Part shown: positions 6,278 through 13,787 of the stretch, piece by piece
How positions within the stretch are numbered: the first letter of the stretch is position 1
Layout of the letters: each line of letters opens with the position of its first letter
From: Thermoplasmata archaeon
GTDB lineage: Archaea; Thermoplasmatota; Thermoplasmata; Halarchaeoplasmatales; Halarchaeoplasmataceae
Direction of reading: 5' to 3'
DNA: 13,975 nucleotides
NCBI GenBank assembly: GCA_019594305.1
Contig: JAFDTZ010000052.1
Coordinates: 1-13,975 of the forward strand
The notes under the pieces: model-generated
The model's input: the letters and a program-made list of their open reading frames with translations, nothing else
Told to the model about the DNA's origin: nothing
Databases searched by the model: none
Position numbers and translations under genes: made by a program

Positions 6278-7588
6278 CTACTTGACGAACTTCACGTCAA
6301 CGTAGTGTGTCGAGCAGGATATGCAGGGATCGTACGCCCTAACCAGCATCTCCAGTGTTAACTCGATCTCCTTCTCCGTTTTGTGGAGGATCTCCGGTAC
6401 CAGCTTTTCCATATCCAGCTGTATGTTAGCGTGGTTCTGGTTCGTGGGTATGATACAGTTAGCCTTGGTACATACACCGTTTTCATCGTAGGTATATTCG
6501 TGGAACAGTATACCTCTGGGAACCTCGACGGCACCTATGCCGGTACCTGCTTTTACCGTTATATCACGTCGATGGAAGTCCTTCTGGGGTTCGAGTCCCT
6601 TCTCCAACAGCTCATCGATTATTGCCATGGAATCTTCAACGCTGTGCACTATCTCGACTACCTGAGCGACGCTGTTCATATATGGGTTGAAGTTCATGGG
6701 TTTCAAACCGAACATCTCGGATACCTTTTTGGCCAGCGGGGTGAGCTGATCGTAGTTGTTGTTCAGCCTTGCTAGGGCGCCTACCATGTAGGATTCCCGG
6801 TTGTTCTTTGTGTACTTTGCCGTCGATTGCGGTACTTCGTACTCGTTGGTTATGTTCAGATAGTCATGTACATCACTTTTACCTGTATCAGAAGAGAAGT
6901 TATAGCCGTCGTATATCGCGTATTCTCCATCTGATTTAAGTGAGATGAATTCCGTTTCACGGGTAAAATCCGGTATTCCGGGTGACAGCTGCACGAGTAA
7001 CTCGGCGACTGTAGTAAGGTCTTCTACGGAAGCCGCCAATTTTTTCTTCAGATCTTTAAGTTCCTCAACAGTTGGTATTTTGGAGAATCCACCGGGTATC
7101 AATCTCTGAGGATGTGTAGTTCTTCCCGCCATCATCTTTGACATGTCGTTAGCAAGACGATGCAGTCTGATTACGGTATTGACCTCTTCGGGATGTGATG
7201 ATGCAAGCGGTATCACCGAGCCCACATTCATTAGGTCAGGCAGTACCAGGTATCCTACGTGGAGTACGTGGCTCTGCATGTTCTCTCCGTGTAGTGCAAG
7301 TTTTCTCAACAATTCATCCTGTCTGGAGATCTTTATTCCCATGGCATCTTCGGTAGCTTTCAGTGAAGCAAGCGTATGTCCGATGGAGCATATACCGCAT
7401 ATCCTTGATGTGATATGGTGTAGTTCCTTCCAGTTTCTTCCGACTACCAGAGATTCGAAGTATCTCGGAGCTTCCACAACCTGCCATTGGCAGGTCTCGA
7501 TGTTTCCGCTGCTCGTGTTCACGACTATGTTTCCATGCCCTTCTACTCTTGTCAGGTATTCAACGTTAATATCTATATCTTCATTCAT
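6278..7588 (-). CDS. hydA: Cytosolic [NiFe] hydrogenase/sulfhydrogenase large subunit
   Basis: This is the catalytic alpha subunit of a group 3b-type hydrogenase, which takes up or evolves H2 at a Ni-Fe site. The 436-residue product has EGHGN (16-20), the first Cys motif RICGIC with C64 and C67 followed by H71, and the second motif DPCISCSTH with C422, C425 and H428. The eight residues after H428 (YVDVKFVK) are the tail that the maturation protease of these enzymes removes. That protease and the Hyp proteins are not in the window. I chose the ATG at 7588 rather than the in-frame start at 7627 for two reasons. AGGAGG lies nine bases before 7588, and the extra 13 residues do not fit the family. 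The start overlaps the end of hydD by eight bases. The stop is TAG. Length is close to Pyrococcus HydA, as I recall it. Confidence 0.94.
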   Translation of the reverse strand: MNEDIDINVEYLTRVEGHGNIVVNTSSGNIETCQWQVVEAPRYFESLVVGRNWKELHHITSRICGICSIGHTLASLKATEDAMGIKISRQDELLRKLALHGENMQSHVLHVGYLVLPDLMNVGSVIPLASSHPEEVNTVIRLHRLANDMSKMMAGRTTHPQRLIPGGFSKIPTVEELKDLKKKLAASVEDLTTVAELLVQLSPGIPDFTRETEFISLKSDGEYAIYDGYNFSSDTGKSDVHDYLNITNEYEVPQSTAKYTKNNRESYMVGALARLNNNYDQLTPLAKKVSEMFGLKPMNFNPYMNSVAQVVEIVHSVEDSMAIIDELLEKGLEPQKDFHRRDITVKAGTGIGAVEVPRGILFHEYTYDENGVCTKANCIIPTNQNHANIQLDMEKLVPEILHKTEKEIELTLEMLVRAYDPCISCSTHYVDVKFVK

Positions 7589-8351
7589 TTTCTCGAGCCT
7601 CCTTCTGCCACGTAAAGTAAAGGTCAAATTCCTTCATCACGTCCTCGGGGGTCAAGCCGTATTCTTCAAGTACTTCCATGTGTGCCTCTTCGTTGGGTTT
7701 GTCTATTAGCCCACGACATCCCCAGCATCTGGTTCCTTCGTTAACACAGCAAGAGTCGCATCCCGCTCTAGTGACCGGACCAACGCAGAATTCGTCTCGC
7801 TCGAAGGCGCATACGTTCTCGTTGAGCTTACATTCGACACATACCGGGTAACCCGGTATGTTAGGTACTCTGCCCACTACCAGTGATTCAACCACATGTA
7901 AAAATTCGTCCCGGTCTATAGGGCATCCATGTATCTTGTAATCTACCTTGATGACCGCATCGATGGGTTTTGCCTTTTCCCAGCTAATGTAAAGTTCTGA
8001 AAGCTCCGCGTTATCTCCGTAAACACGTTTGCCGACTTCGTCGTGGTTTTGCTTATTTCGTATGGAGTTAATTCCCCCGATGGTAGCGCAGGCGCCGATG
8101 GCAACCACTAGATCGGCGTTCTTACGTATTTCCTTCAACCTTTCTTCAGCGTGAGCATTGGTCGCAGAACCTTCGATGAAAGCTATATCGTAGTCATCGG
8201 AATGTTCTTTCATAATCTCACGGAAGCTCACCACTTCTACGAGGTTAAGCAAGTCCAGTATTTTCTCTTCCAGATTTGCTATCTGTAGCTGGTCTCCTTC
8301 GCAACCGGCAAAGTCGAAGAACGCTACCTTGGGTTTGATCTTCTGTTTCAT
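7581..8351 (-). CDS. hydD: [NiFe] hydrogenase/sulfhydrogenase small subunit (delta)
   Basis: The delta subunit carries three Fe-S clusters that pass electrons between the Ni-Fe site in HydA and the flavin subunit. The 256-residue product has the proximal-cluster region C17-E-G-D20, C88 in VAIGACAT and C143 in KIHGCP. It then has a Cys-rich C-terminus (C171, C174, C181, C189, C198, C201, C202, C209, C212) for two more clusters. Position 20 is Asp (codon GAC), where Pyrococcus HydD and most relatives have Cys, so the proximal cluster would have three Cys and possibly one Asp ligand. The ATG at 8351 overlaps the hydG stop (TAATG), with GAGGAGG seven bases upstream. A start further upstream at 8411 would run back into hydG and is unlikely. 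No twin-arginine signal is present, as expected for a cytosolic enzyme. Confidence 0.93.
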   Translation of the reverse strand: MKQKIKPKVAFFDFAGCEGDQLQIANLEEKILDLLNLVEVVSFREIMKEHSDDYDIAFIEGSATNAHAEERLKEIRKNADLVVAIGACATIGGINSIRNKQNHDEVGKRVYGDNAELSELYISWEKAKPIDAVIKVDYKIHGCPIDRDEFLHVVESLVVGRVPNIPGYPVCVECKLNENVCAFERDEFCVGPVTRAGCDSCCVNEGTRCWGCRGLIDKPNEEAHMEVLEEYGLTPEDVMKEFDLYFTWQKEARENE

Positions 8352-9193
8352 TATAACGCCTCCTCGAATCCTTTGATGTCTGCATAGTTGAATACCGGCC
8401 CATCCTGGCATACGTAGTATTCACCTTTACTACCGTTGATCTGGCAGTGTCCGCATTTACCGAGGCCGCATTTCATGTGCCTTTCCAGGGACAGTATTAT
8501 ACGCTCGTCCGGTATGTTCTTCTTGTCCAGCTCCATGAGCACGAATCTGTACATTATAGGGGGTCCGCAAACAACCGCATAGGTGTTTTCCAGGTCTATA
8601 TCGATACCGGGAATCAATGTGGTTATCACACCGATGTTACCTTCCCAGCAAACTCCTTCGGGACATCTGTCAACGGTTTCATGATATCTGATATCATCCC
8701 TTTCCTTCCATCCGCCAACCTCGTCGCCATATAGTATTTCACAGGGTGCCCTGCACCCATAAAGTATCTTGACATCGGCGAATTCATCACGTCTGTCAAG
8801 AGCGTAGTTGATGAAAGAACGTAACGGTGCTATACCTAGGCCGCCGGCGATGAAGAGAACATCTTTACCTTTCAGTTCGTCCACGGGGAAACCGGTACCG
8901 TAAGGACCTCGGATACCTATCTTGTCGCCTTCTTTGAGTCCGTGAAGTACATTTGTAACATTACCGACCGCACGTACGCACAACTCGAATGAATTTCCCT
9001 TCTTGGTGGGGGAGGACGATATGGATATGGGGGCTTCGCCCACTCCGGGCACGCTGACTTCGACGAACTGTCCCGGCTGATGACCAAGTGCGTTGTAGTT
9101 GTCCAATTTTATCTCGAAGAGGGTTTCTCTCTCCGTCATTGGCGTGATTTTCAATATCGTTGCGTCTTCCGGTAGATATGGTGATTCATTCAT
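8351..9193 (-). CDS. hydG: Sulfhydrogenase gamma subunit, FAD/NAD(P)-binding
   Basis: The flavin subunit links the hydrogenase to NAD(P)H and belongs to the ferredoxin-NADP reductase superfamily, like PyrK/dihydroorotate dehydrogenase electron-transfer subunits. The 280-residue product begins with a FAD-binding barrel containing GQFVEVSVPG (41-50) and PISISSS (55-61), in place of the usual RxYS flavin motif. It continues with RGPYGTGFP near 95-103 and the nucleotide-binding loop GGLGIAP (117-123). It ends with a 2Fe-2S site made by C242, C247, C250 and C262 (MKCGLGKCGHC, then VCQDGP). The ATG at 9193 forms an ATGA overlap with the hydB stop, and AGGAGGGGG is placed just upstream, so translation is coupled. 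Whether NADH or NADPH is preferred cannot be read by eye. Confidence 0.93.
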   Translation of the reverse strand: MNESPYLPEDATILKITPMTERETLFEIKLDNYNALGHQPGQFVEVSVPGVGEAPISISSSPTKKGNSFELCVRAVGNVTNVLHGLKEGDKIGIRGPYGTGFPVDELKGKDVLFIAGGLGIAPLRSFINYALDRRDEFADVKILYGCRAPCEILYGDEVGGWKERDDIRYHETVDRCPEGVCWEGNIGVITTLIPGIDIDLENTYAVVCGPPIMYRFVLMELDKKNIPDERIILSLERHMKCGLGKCGHCQINGSKGEYYVCQDGPVFNYADIKGFEEAL

Positions 9194-10221
9194 ATTTCCC
9201 CCTCCTTTAATTTATTGAAAATTTCTGCGGGATCCGCTATATCAGGTACACACTGGGAAGAACATCTGCCGCATCCCACGCATGCTATGTCTTCGAATTT
9301 ATTATGTAGGTAAAGACCCTTTCTCATGTATCTGTGTCGGTATCGTTCGGCCCGTTCTTCTCTGAAGTTTTCGCCGCCGGCAACCTCTGCGAAGTGTTCC
9401 AACAAACAACCGTCCCACTGGCGTATCCTGCTGCCTTCGGTCAAGGTAACTTCCATTAGGTCCTTTACGTCGAAGCAGTAACATGTCGGGCACACGAGGT
9501 TGCAGGTACCGCACGAGTAGCAGTTTTCAGCGTTCTCTTCCCAGAATTTGTCGTTGCCGTAGTTTGCTTTCATGAGCTCCGGTAGTTCGCCGGGTTCGAA
9601 GTTCATCTTGGTTTCGAATTTCAGGTTATTCTTTATCTCTTCCAGCAATTTCCTGTCATCTTCACTGGCATCCTCCAGGGTTACACCGCTTTTGTCTAGA
9701 AGTTCCTTACCTTTGTCGGTACCGATCTCAACGGCGTATCTACCGCCTAGGTCCGTGAGCATCAGGTCGTATCCGTCATCGGTGAAAGCCGTTTTCATGC
9801 TGCCTGCAAAGCACCTTTCCGATGCTTTACTCATGTTCACACCTATCAGTACCGTAGATTCTTGTTTCTTCAGATAGTTCGGATCTTCCGGTTCTTCACT
9901 GAAAACCCTATCCATCTGCTGTATCGCTATTAGATCGTAGGGATGGATACCGAGGATTATCCTCTCGATTACGTCATTCTCCGGTTCTGCTTTGATCTTA
10001 TCGTTAGATCTGAACTTAAGAAGTGTTTCTCGTTGAGGTAGAAAATATTTTTTGGGTGGCAGTATGGTTACGTCGTAATCCAGTCTTAGTTCTTCTGAAG
10101 ATCTAAGTGTGTCGAAAACATACTTATTACCTCTTTCCTTAACACCCACTACTTCTCGCGGGTCGTTCACGATAAGTTCATCCACAAAAGAGTCCAGGTC
10201 ATCTTTTTTTATGATTTTCAT
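9190..10221 (-). CDS. hydB: Sulfhydrogenase beta subunit, 4Fe-4S protein
   Basis: The beta subunit of cytosolic sulfhydrogenases carries two 4Fe-4S clusters and is related to anaerobic sulfite reductase subunit A. It is thought to serve electron transfer and the sulfur-reducing side activity. The 343-residue product has a long N-terminal domain with GIHPYDLIAIQQMD near residue 91. The first cluster is C234-x2-C237-x2-C240-x3-C244-P, followed by extra C247 and C249. The second is C314-x2-C317-x2-C320-x3-C324. It is the first gene of the hydBGDA run, an order that matches the Pyrococcus hydrogenase operons. The ATG at 10221 has only a weak GTGAG upstream, unlike the strong sites of the later genes, which fits a short or absent leader. 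The acyl-CoA synthetase gene is divergent from it across 244 bases. Confidence 0.92.
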   Translation of the reverse strand: MKIIKKDDLDSFVDELIVNDPREVVGVKERGNKYVFDTLRSSEELRLDYDVTILPPKKYFLPQRETLLKFRSNDKIKAEPENDVIERIILGIHPYDLIAIQQMDRVFSEEPEDPNYLKKQESTVLIGVNMSKASERCFAGSMKTAFTDDGYDLMLTDLGGRYAVEIGTDKGKELLDKSGVTLEDASEDDRKLLEEIKNNLKFETKMNFEPGELPELMKANYGNDKFWEENAENCYSCGTCNLVCPTCYCFDVKDLMEVTLTEGSRIRQWDGCLLEHFAEVAGGENFREERAERYRHRYMRKGLYLHNKFEDIACVGCGRCSSQCVPDIADPAEIFNKLKEGEI

Positions 10222-10234
10222 GGTCTCACTCTTG

Positions 10235-10269
10235 TTTTTTTATAGAGATTAAAGGGTGCATAAATAGGA
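10235..10269 (-). promoter_or_regulatory. Candidate TATA boxes of the hydBGDA operon
   Basis: Two boxes read toward hydB: TATAAAAAA (10243 to 10235) and CTATTTATG (10268 to 10260). The nearer lies 22 bases before the ATG and would give a leaderless message; the farther would leave a leader of about 17 bases. By eye they cannot be ranked. Confidence 0.35.
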
Positions 10270-10386
10270 TGTCTATAAAGCTTTCGCGGAAGATGGCTTT
10301 AAAAACAAAGACTTTTAAAATCGTTATCCTTAAACAATTTGGTACTTCGAAAGAGCTTTTTGATATGAAAAACATAAAAAATTAGT

Positions 10387-10409
10387 GTTCTTCAATATGC
10401 TTAAAGAAC
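10387..10409. promoter_or_regulatory. Imperfect palindrome before the acyl-CoA synthetase promoter
   Basis: GTTCTT and AAGAAC arms, extended by an inner AA/TT pair after one mismatch, form a 23-base dyad. It lies about seven bases before the TATA-like GTTTATTAA at 10416-10424. This is the position of an operator or activator site in archaea. The binding protein is unknown, and chance cannot be excluded in A/T-rich DNA. Confidence 0.3.
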
Positions 10410-10415
10410 GATAAC

Positions 10416-10424
10416 GTTTATTAA
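10416..10424 (+). promoter_or_regulatory. Candidate TATA box of the acyl-CoA synthetase gene
   Basis: GTTTATTAA lies 42-50 bases before the ATG at 10466. Transcription would start near 10445, leaving a leader of about 20 bases that contains AGGTGAT (10456-10462), a good archaeal ribosome binding site four bases before the ATG. Confidence 0.45.
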
Positions 10425-10465
10425 CCCTTATCCATACGGAAAATCATAAATTCATAGGTGATAAC

Positions 10466-12091
10466 ATGAAAACAACCATCGGACGACTTCTGGAAGAAAA
10501 AGCCTCTGAACACCCGGATAAAGATGCCATAGTCTTCGAAGGGCGGAGAATGACATATAAGGAACTCAACGAAGAGGCGGAAAGGCTAGCGTACTCTCTT
10601 AAAAAAAGAGGTATCGGCAAGGGCGATAAAGTAGCTTTATGGCTCACTAATCACCCCGAATGGGTGGTGGCGTGGTTTGCCATACCAAAGATAGGCGCTG
10701 TCGTCGTTCCCACAGACCCGTGGTACAAGAGTTCCGAGATAGAGTATATGTTCAGCGATTCTGATACTAAAGCGGTAATAACAACTGATAAGGCCGGAAG
10801 ATACAGATTTTTACAAATCTTGGAAGAGGTAGGCCCGTCCCTTGATAAACTTCATACGGTCATATTGCTTGACGGCAGTAGCGAAAAATTACCTACGATA
10901 TCATATAAGGATGCTATCGACGGAGGAAAGGGATGGGAGAAAGATGAAGAGTATATCAAGTCGAAGGAAGATACTGCTCCGGAGGATGTGACCTTTATAT
11001 TATACACATCCGGAACCACGGGAAAACCAAAGGGTGTGATGCTCAACCATCATCAAATATTGAAGAATGCCCACGATACGGGTGAGATACTTCAGACCAC
11101 ACCCGAGGATAAGTTGATCATACCGGTACCCTTCAGTCACTGCTTTGGAAATGTACTGAGTATCACATTGATGATCAACTTCGGTGGCACTATGATACCT
11201 ATGGAAGAGTTCTCTCCCAGAAAGGCACTCCAGTTGGTAGAACGTGAGGGTGCAACAATGATCCACGGCGTCCCGACGATGTTCATCCGTGAACTGGAGC
11301 TTTTAAAGAAGGTTAAATTCGATACGAGCTCACTTCGTACAGGTATAATGGCTGGTTCCGCATGCCCGGTGGAGACCATGCAGTCGGTCATCAATGATAT
11401 GGGGTGTAACGTATCTATCGTTTACGGACTTACCGAGGCCTCCCCGAGTGTAACGATGACAAGATTCGACGATTCCGTACAGGACAGGGTCGAAACGGTG
11501 GGACGTGTGCTACCCGATCAAGAGATAAAGATAGTTAACGACGAAGGAGACGAAGTCCCTGAAGGGGAGACCGGTGAATTGTTGGTTAAGGGATACAATG
11601 TGATGGATGGATACTACAAAAAACCCGAGGCTACGGCCGAGACCATAGAATACGGATGGCTGCACACAGGCGATCTCGCCGAAATGGATGAACGGGGATA
11701 CGTAAAAATCGTAGGCCGAAAAAAGGATATGGTTATCGTAGGCGGCTTCAATGTCTATCCAAGAGAGATAGAAGAATTTCTTATAGAGCATCCTAGCATA
11801 CGCGAAGTAGCCGTCGTCGGGGTTCCGGACAAAGACCTAGGTGAGGTTGTTGTTGCAGCAGTGATACTCTTCGAAGGTGCGGAGATGACACCTCAGGATG
11901 TTGTTGATTTTCTATACGGTAAGGTGGCAAGTGCAAAAGTACCACGTTATGTAGAAATAGGCGAAGAACTACCACAATCCGGGCGGGGTAAGGTACAAAA
12001 ATTCAAACTCCGCGATACTTTAATCAACAAGGTAAAGAAGGAAGAAATAGATAAGTTGGTACCATCTGAGGTAAAGCGTAAGAAAGGTTAG
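10466..12091 (+). CDS. Acyl-CoA synthetase, AMP-forming (long/medium-chain fatty acid-CoA ligase family)
   Basis: This adenylate-forming enzyme activates a carboxylic acid with ATP to an acyl-AMP and then joins it to CoA. The 541-residue product has the usual family length. It carries the phosphate loop YTSGTTGKPKG near 178-190 and the YGLTEASP motif near 320. GWLHTGDLAEMDERGYVKIVGRKKD, split between the two domains, begins near 397; the hinge and GGFNVYPREIEE follow. The catalytic Lys is in SGRGKVQK near 508. The substrate is not fixed by these motifs; fatty, aryl or branched acids are all possible. No membrane segment or signal is seen, so it should be cytosolic. It is read alone from its own promoter, divergent from the hydrogenase operon, and the next gene on the same strand starts 86 bases later. 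The stop is TAG. Confidence 0.92.
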   Translation: MKTTIGRLLEEKASEHPDKDAIVFEGRRMTYKELNEEAERLAYSLKKRGIGKGDKVALWLTNHPEWVVAWFAIPKIGAVVVPTDPWYKSSEIEYMFSDSDTKAVITTDKAGRYRFLQILEEVGPSLDKLHTVILLDGSSEKLPTISYKDAIDGGKGWEKDEEYIKSKEDTAPEDVTFILYTSGTTGKPKGVMLNHHQILKNAHDTGEILQTTPEDKLIIPVPFSHCFGNVLSITLMINFGGTMIPMEEFSPRKALQLVEREGATMIHGVPTMFIRELELLKKVKFDTSSLRTGIMAGSACPVETMQSVINDMGCNVSIVYGLTEASPSVTMTRFDDSVQDRVETVGRVLPDQEIKIVNDEGDEVPEGETGELLVKGYNVMDGYYKKPEATAETIEYGWLHTGDLAEMDERGYVKIVGRKKDMVIVGGFNVYPREIEEFLIEHPSIREVAVVGVPDKDLGEVVVAAVILFEGAEMTPQDVVDFLYGKVASAKVPRYVEIGEELPQSGRGKVQKFKLRDTLINKVKKEEIDKLVPSEVKRKKG

Positions 12092-12150
12092 ACCAATACT
12101 CGTGTATCCTTCGTTTAAGTATCTAGTACTACAGGATTAAGGGAAAACTG

Positions 12151-12158
12151 TTAATAAG
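12151..12158 (+). promoter_or_regulatory. Candidate TATA box of the CPBP protease gene
   Basis: TTAATAAG lies about 20-27 bases before the ATG at 12178, and no ribosome binding site precedes the ATG, so a leaderless transcript is likely. The call rests on spacing and base composition only. Confidence 0.35.
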
Positions 12159-12177
12159 TCAGTTCAAATTCGGTACT

Positions 12178-13422
12178 ATGGAATGCCCACGATGTGGCAA
12201 TGAAATGGAAAACGGTCGCTGTATGTGGTGTGCCTATGAAACCAAGGACACATCCGGAAACGATAAGTCTGACCTTGAGGTACTGAAAAACAAATTTAAA
12301 ACTTTTTTATTTATCATCACGATCAGCTCTTTTACAATTTTCTTATCCCTTTGCATCATCGTTCTTGCAGGGCACATCAGTGTGATTCTACCGGAAACCT
12401 TTGTGCACAAGACGGTTATCTATGTGGTACTGGTTTTCGTTGTACCCATTGCAGAGGTAGGTGGGTATTACTTTGTGGCTTATACTATCTTTCTTATCAT
12501 CAGTGTGCTGGTATCCTTTGCCTATCTTCTTTACCTCGAGGGTTCGAGAATATTTTTGTATTACAAAAGTGATTCACGAGTTAAAAAGAAAAAATTCAGC
12601 CTTACCGATTCACCTATTTCACGCTTAGCATTTACCTTTTCCGCTCTCCTTTTTATATATTATACCTATCTTATAATACTTCAGATGCTTGGTATTACAT
12701 TTCATACCCCGGGTATACATGAATTGGAGCTATGGCAAATGATATATTCGCTCACCAGGGCTTCTGTTTGGGAGGAGATCACTATAAGGGTGGTTTTTAT
12801 CGGTCTTCCTATGACCATATATGCGGTATTAAATGATAAAACAGATTTGAAGAGATATATCCTAGGCGGCTTTGGTACAAAGGATCGATTTGTTATTTGG
12901 CCGATATTGTTTTCCTCATCTATTTTTGCTTTTGCACATCTAGCATCATGGGATCTATATAAATTACCCCCTACATTTTTAGCAGGACTCGTATTCGGAT
13001 ATCTTTTTGCAAAAGACGGACTTTATTCATGTATACTCTTTCACTTTGCTTGGAACTTCACCTCGGTATTCAACAAGCTATCACCAAGCCTAGGAGAGGT
13101 GGTTAGTATATTCATAATAATAACACTCTTTTTAGGAGTTTACTTCTCTTACATGTTTACAAAAAAAGCGATTGTTTGGCTGATTCGACCAGTTTCAGAG
13201 ATACGGCAGCCCAAGGTAAGCGAAGAGGAAGAGGGGCACAAGACGACCGGTGTCGAGGCCGCTTTCGTATGTTCCGATTGCGGAAACCACACAGCTTTAT
13301 ACACCAAGGAAGGAAAGCTTAAATGCAAACACTGCGGAAAGGAAAGCGATCCTATGTCGTCAGAATCCCAAAAGAAGCTTAATGCACCCGAAATAAAAAG
13401 AGAGTGGCCTCCTTCCAAATAA
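12178..13422 (+). CDS. CPBP-family intramembrane protease with two terminal zinc ribbons
   Basis: CPBP (CAAX protease and bacteriocin-processing, Abi) proteins are glutamate-type intramembrane proteases. The 414-residue product has the three family motifs inside its membrane region: E199-E200-x3-R204 (EEITIR), FAFAH with H254, and HFAWN with H289 and N293. About eight hydrophobic segments lie between residues 40 and 335. At the N-terminus C3, C6, C15 and C18 form a short zinc ribbon (CPRC...CMWC). Near the C-terminus C365, C368, C383 and C386 (CSDC...CKHC) form a second one. Most CPBP proteins lack such caps, so this is an unusual architecture, probably with both ribbons in the cytosol. The substrate is unknown; prenyl-protein processing, peptide export or stress signalling are possible. 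It seems to be a single-gene unit, followed by a T run. The stop is TAA. Confidence 0.85.
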   Translation: MECPRCGNEMENGRCMWCAYETKDTSGNDKSDLEVLKNKFKTFLFIITISSFTIFLSLCIIVLAGHISVILPETFVHKTVIYVVLVFVVPIAEVGGYYFVAYTIFLIISVLVSFAYLLYLEGSRIFLYYKSDSRVKKKKFSLTDSPISRLAFTFSALLFIYYTYLIILQMLGITFHTPGIHELELWQMIYSLTRASVWEEITIRVVFIGLPMTIYAVLNDKTDLKRYILGGFGTKDRFVIWPILFSSSIFAFAHLASWDLYKLPPTFLAGLVFGYLFAKDGLYSCILFHFAWNFTSVFNKLSPSLGEVVSIFIIITLFLGVYFSYMFTKKAIVWLIRPVSEIRQPKVSEEEEGHKTTGVEAAFVCSDCGNHTALYTKEGKLKCKHCGKESDPMSSESQKKLNAPEIKREWPPSK

Positions 13423-13454
13423 GAAGATAATTCCTTTTAATTTAAAAAAAGAAG

Positions 13455-13460
13455 TTTTTT
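13455..13460 (+). terminator. Poly-T terminator candidate after the CPBP gene
   Basis: A run of six T (GAAGTTTTTTGC) lies 33 bases after the CPBP stop, behind an A/T-rich stretch. Archaeal termination commonly uses such U runs without a strong hairpin. Confidence 0.4.
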
Positions 13461-13540
13461 GCAACACTCAACTCTGAAAGAGTATTTCCAATCATTCTAC
13501 AACACCTTTTTCTATGTCAAAAGGTTATATGACAATTTAA

Positions 13541-13708
13541 TCACTTCAACATCTCTAGGATGATATCTATGCATATTATAAGTTCCCGATCTCGTGTCTC
13601 TCTTCGAGCAGTCCTCAGGCATTGGATAAAATCGTCTTTATATGTATGTTCGCAGGTCGACAAGCTTCTGTCATATTTCATGTTGATTATCGTATCTCTA
13701 TCCAGCAT
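13541..13708 (-). CDS. Possible small protein of 55 residues, unrecognised
   Basis: An open frame starts at ATG 13708 (MLDRDTIINMKYDR), passes a charged middle (LRTARRETRDREL) and ends IICIDIILEMLK before TGA. The C-terminal part could form an amphipathic helix. It lies in the gap downstream of, and on the same strand as, the surface-protein end. There is no clear ribosome binding site or TATA box, and I recognise no family, so a chance ORF or the remnant of a larger gene is as likely. Confidence 0.2.
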   Translation of the reverse strand: MLDRDTIINMKYDRSLSTCEHTYKDDFIQCLRTARRETRDRELIICIDIILEMLK

Positions 13709-13745
13709 CCGAATACCGTCTTATAGTTCTTGATCCCCTTTGTAT

Positions 13746-13751
13746 AAAAAA
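13746..13751 (-). terminator. Poly-T terminator candidate after the surface-protein gene
   Basis: On the minus strand a pyrimidine-rich stretch (CCCCTTTCTATCC) leads to a run of six T about 37 bases after the stop of the surface-protein gene. No strong hairpin is evident. Confidence 0.4.
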
Positions 13752-13787
13752 GAGGATAGAAAGGGGTTTGAGAGAAAGTAATGGTGT

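Larger units (their letters stand above)
13423..13787. other. 365-base gap with weak coding evidence
   Basis: Between the CPBP gene and the surface-protein end I see two T-run terminator candidates and one short minus-strand ORF, listed separately. No tRNA, repeat array or recognisable protein family was found here. Confidence 0.5.

Noticed and set aside
6262..6297. HydA fused to the membrane protein by read-through of TAG
   Set aside because: HydA ends at the normal place after its DPCxxCxxH motif with a typical short cleaved tail, and the next gene has its own ribosome binding site and GTG start.
7589..7627. Longer HydA start at 7627
   Set aside because: The extra 13 basic residues lie inside the hydD end and do not fit the family; AGGAGG is placed for the ATG at 7588.
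8352..8411. Longer HydD start at 8411
   Set aside because: The extension overlaps the end of hydG in another frame; the ATG at 8351 has a strong ribosome binding site and begins just before the family's conserved FDFAGC region.
10852..11975. Several minus-strand ORFs inside the acyl-CoA synthetase gene
   Set aside because: They mirror a strongly conserved coding sequence and show no motifs or start signals.
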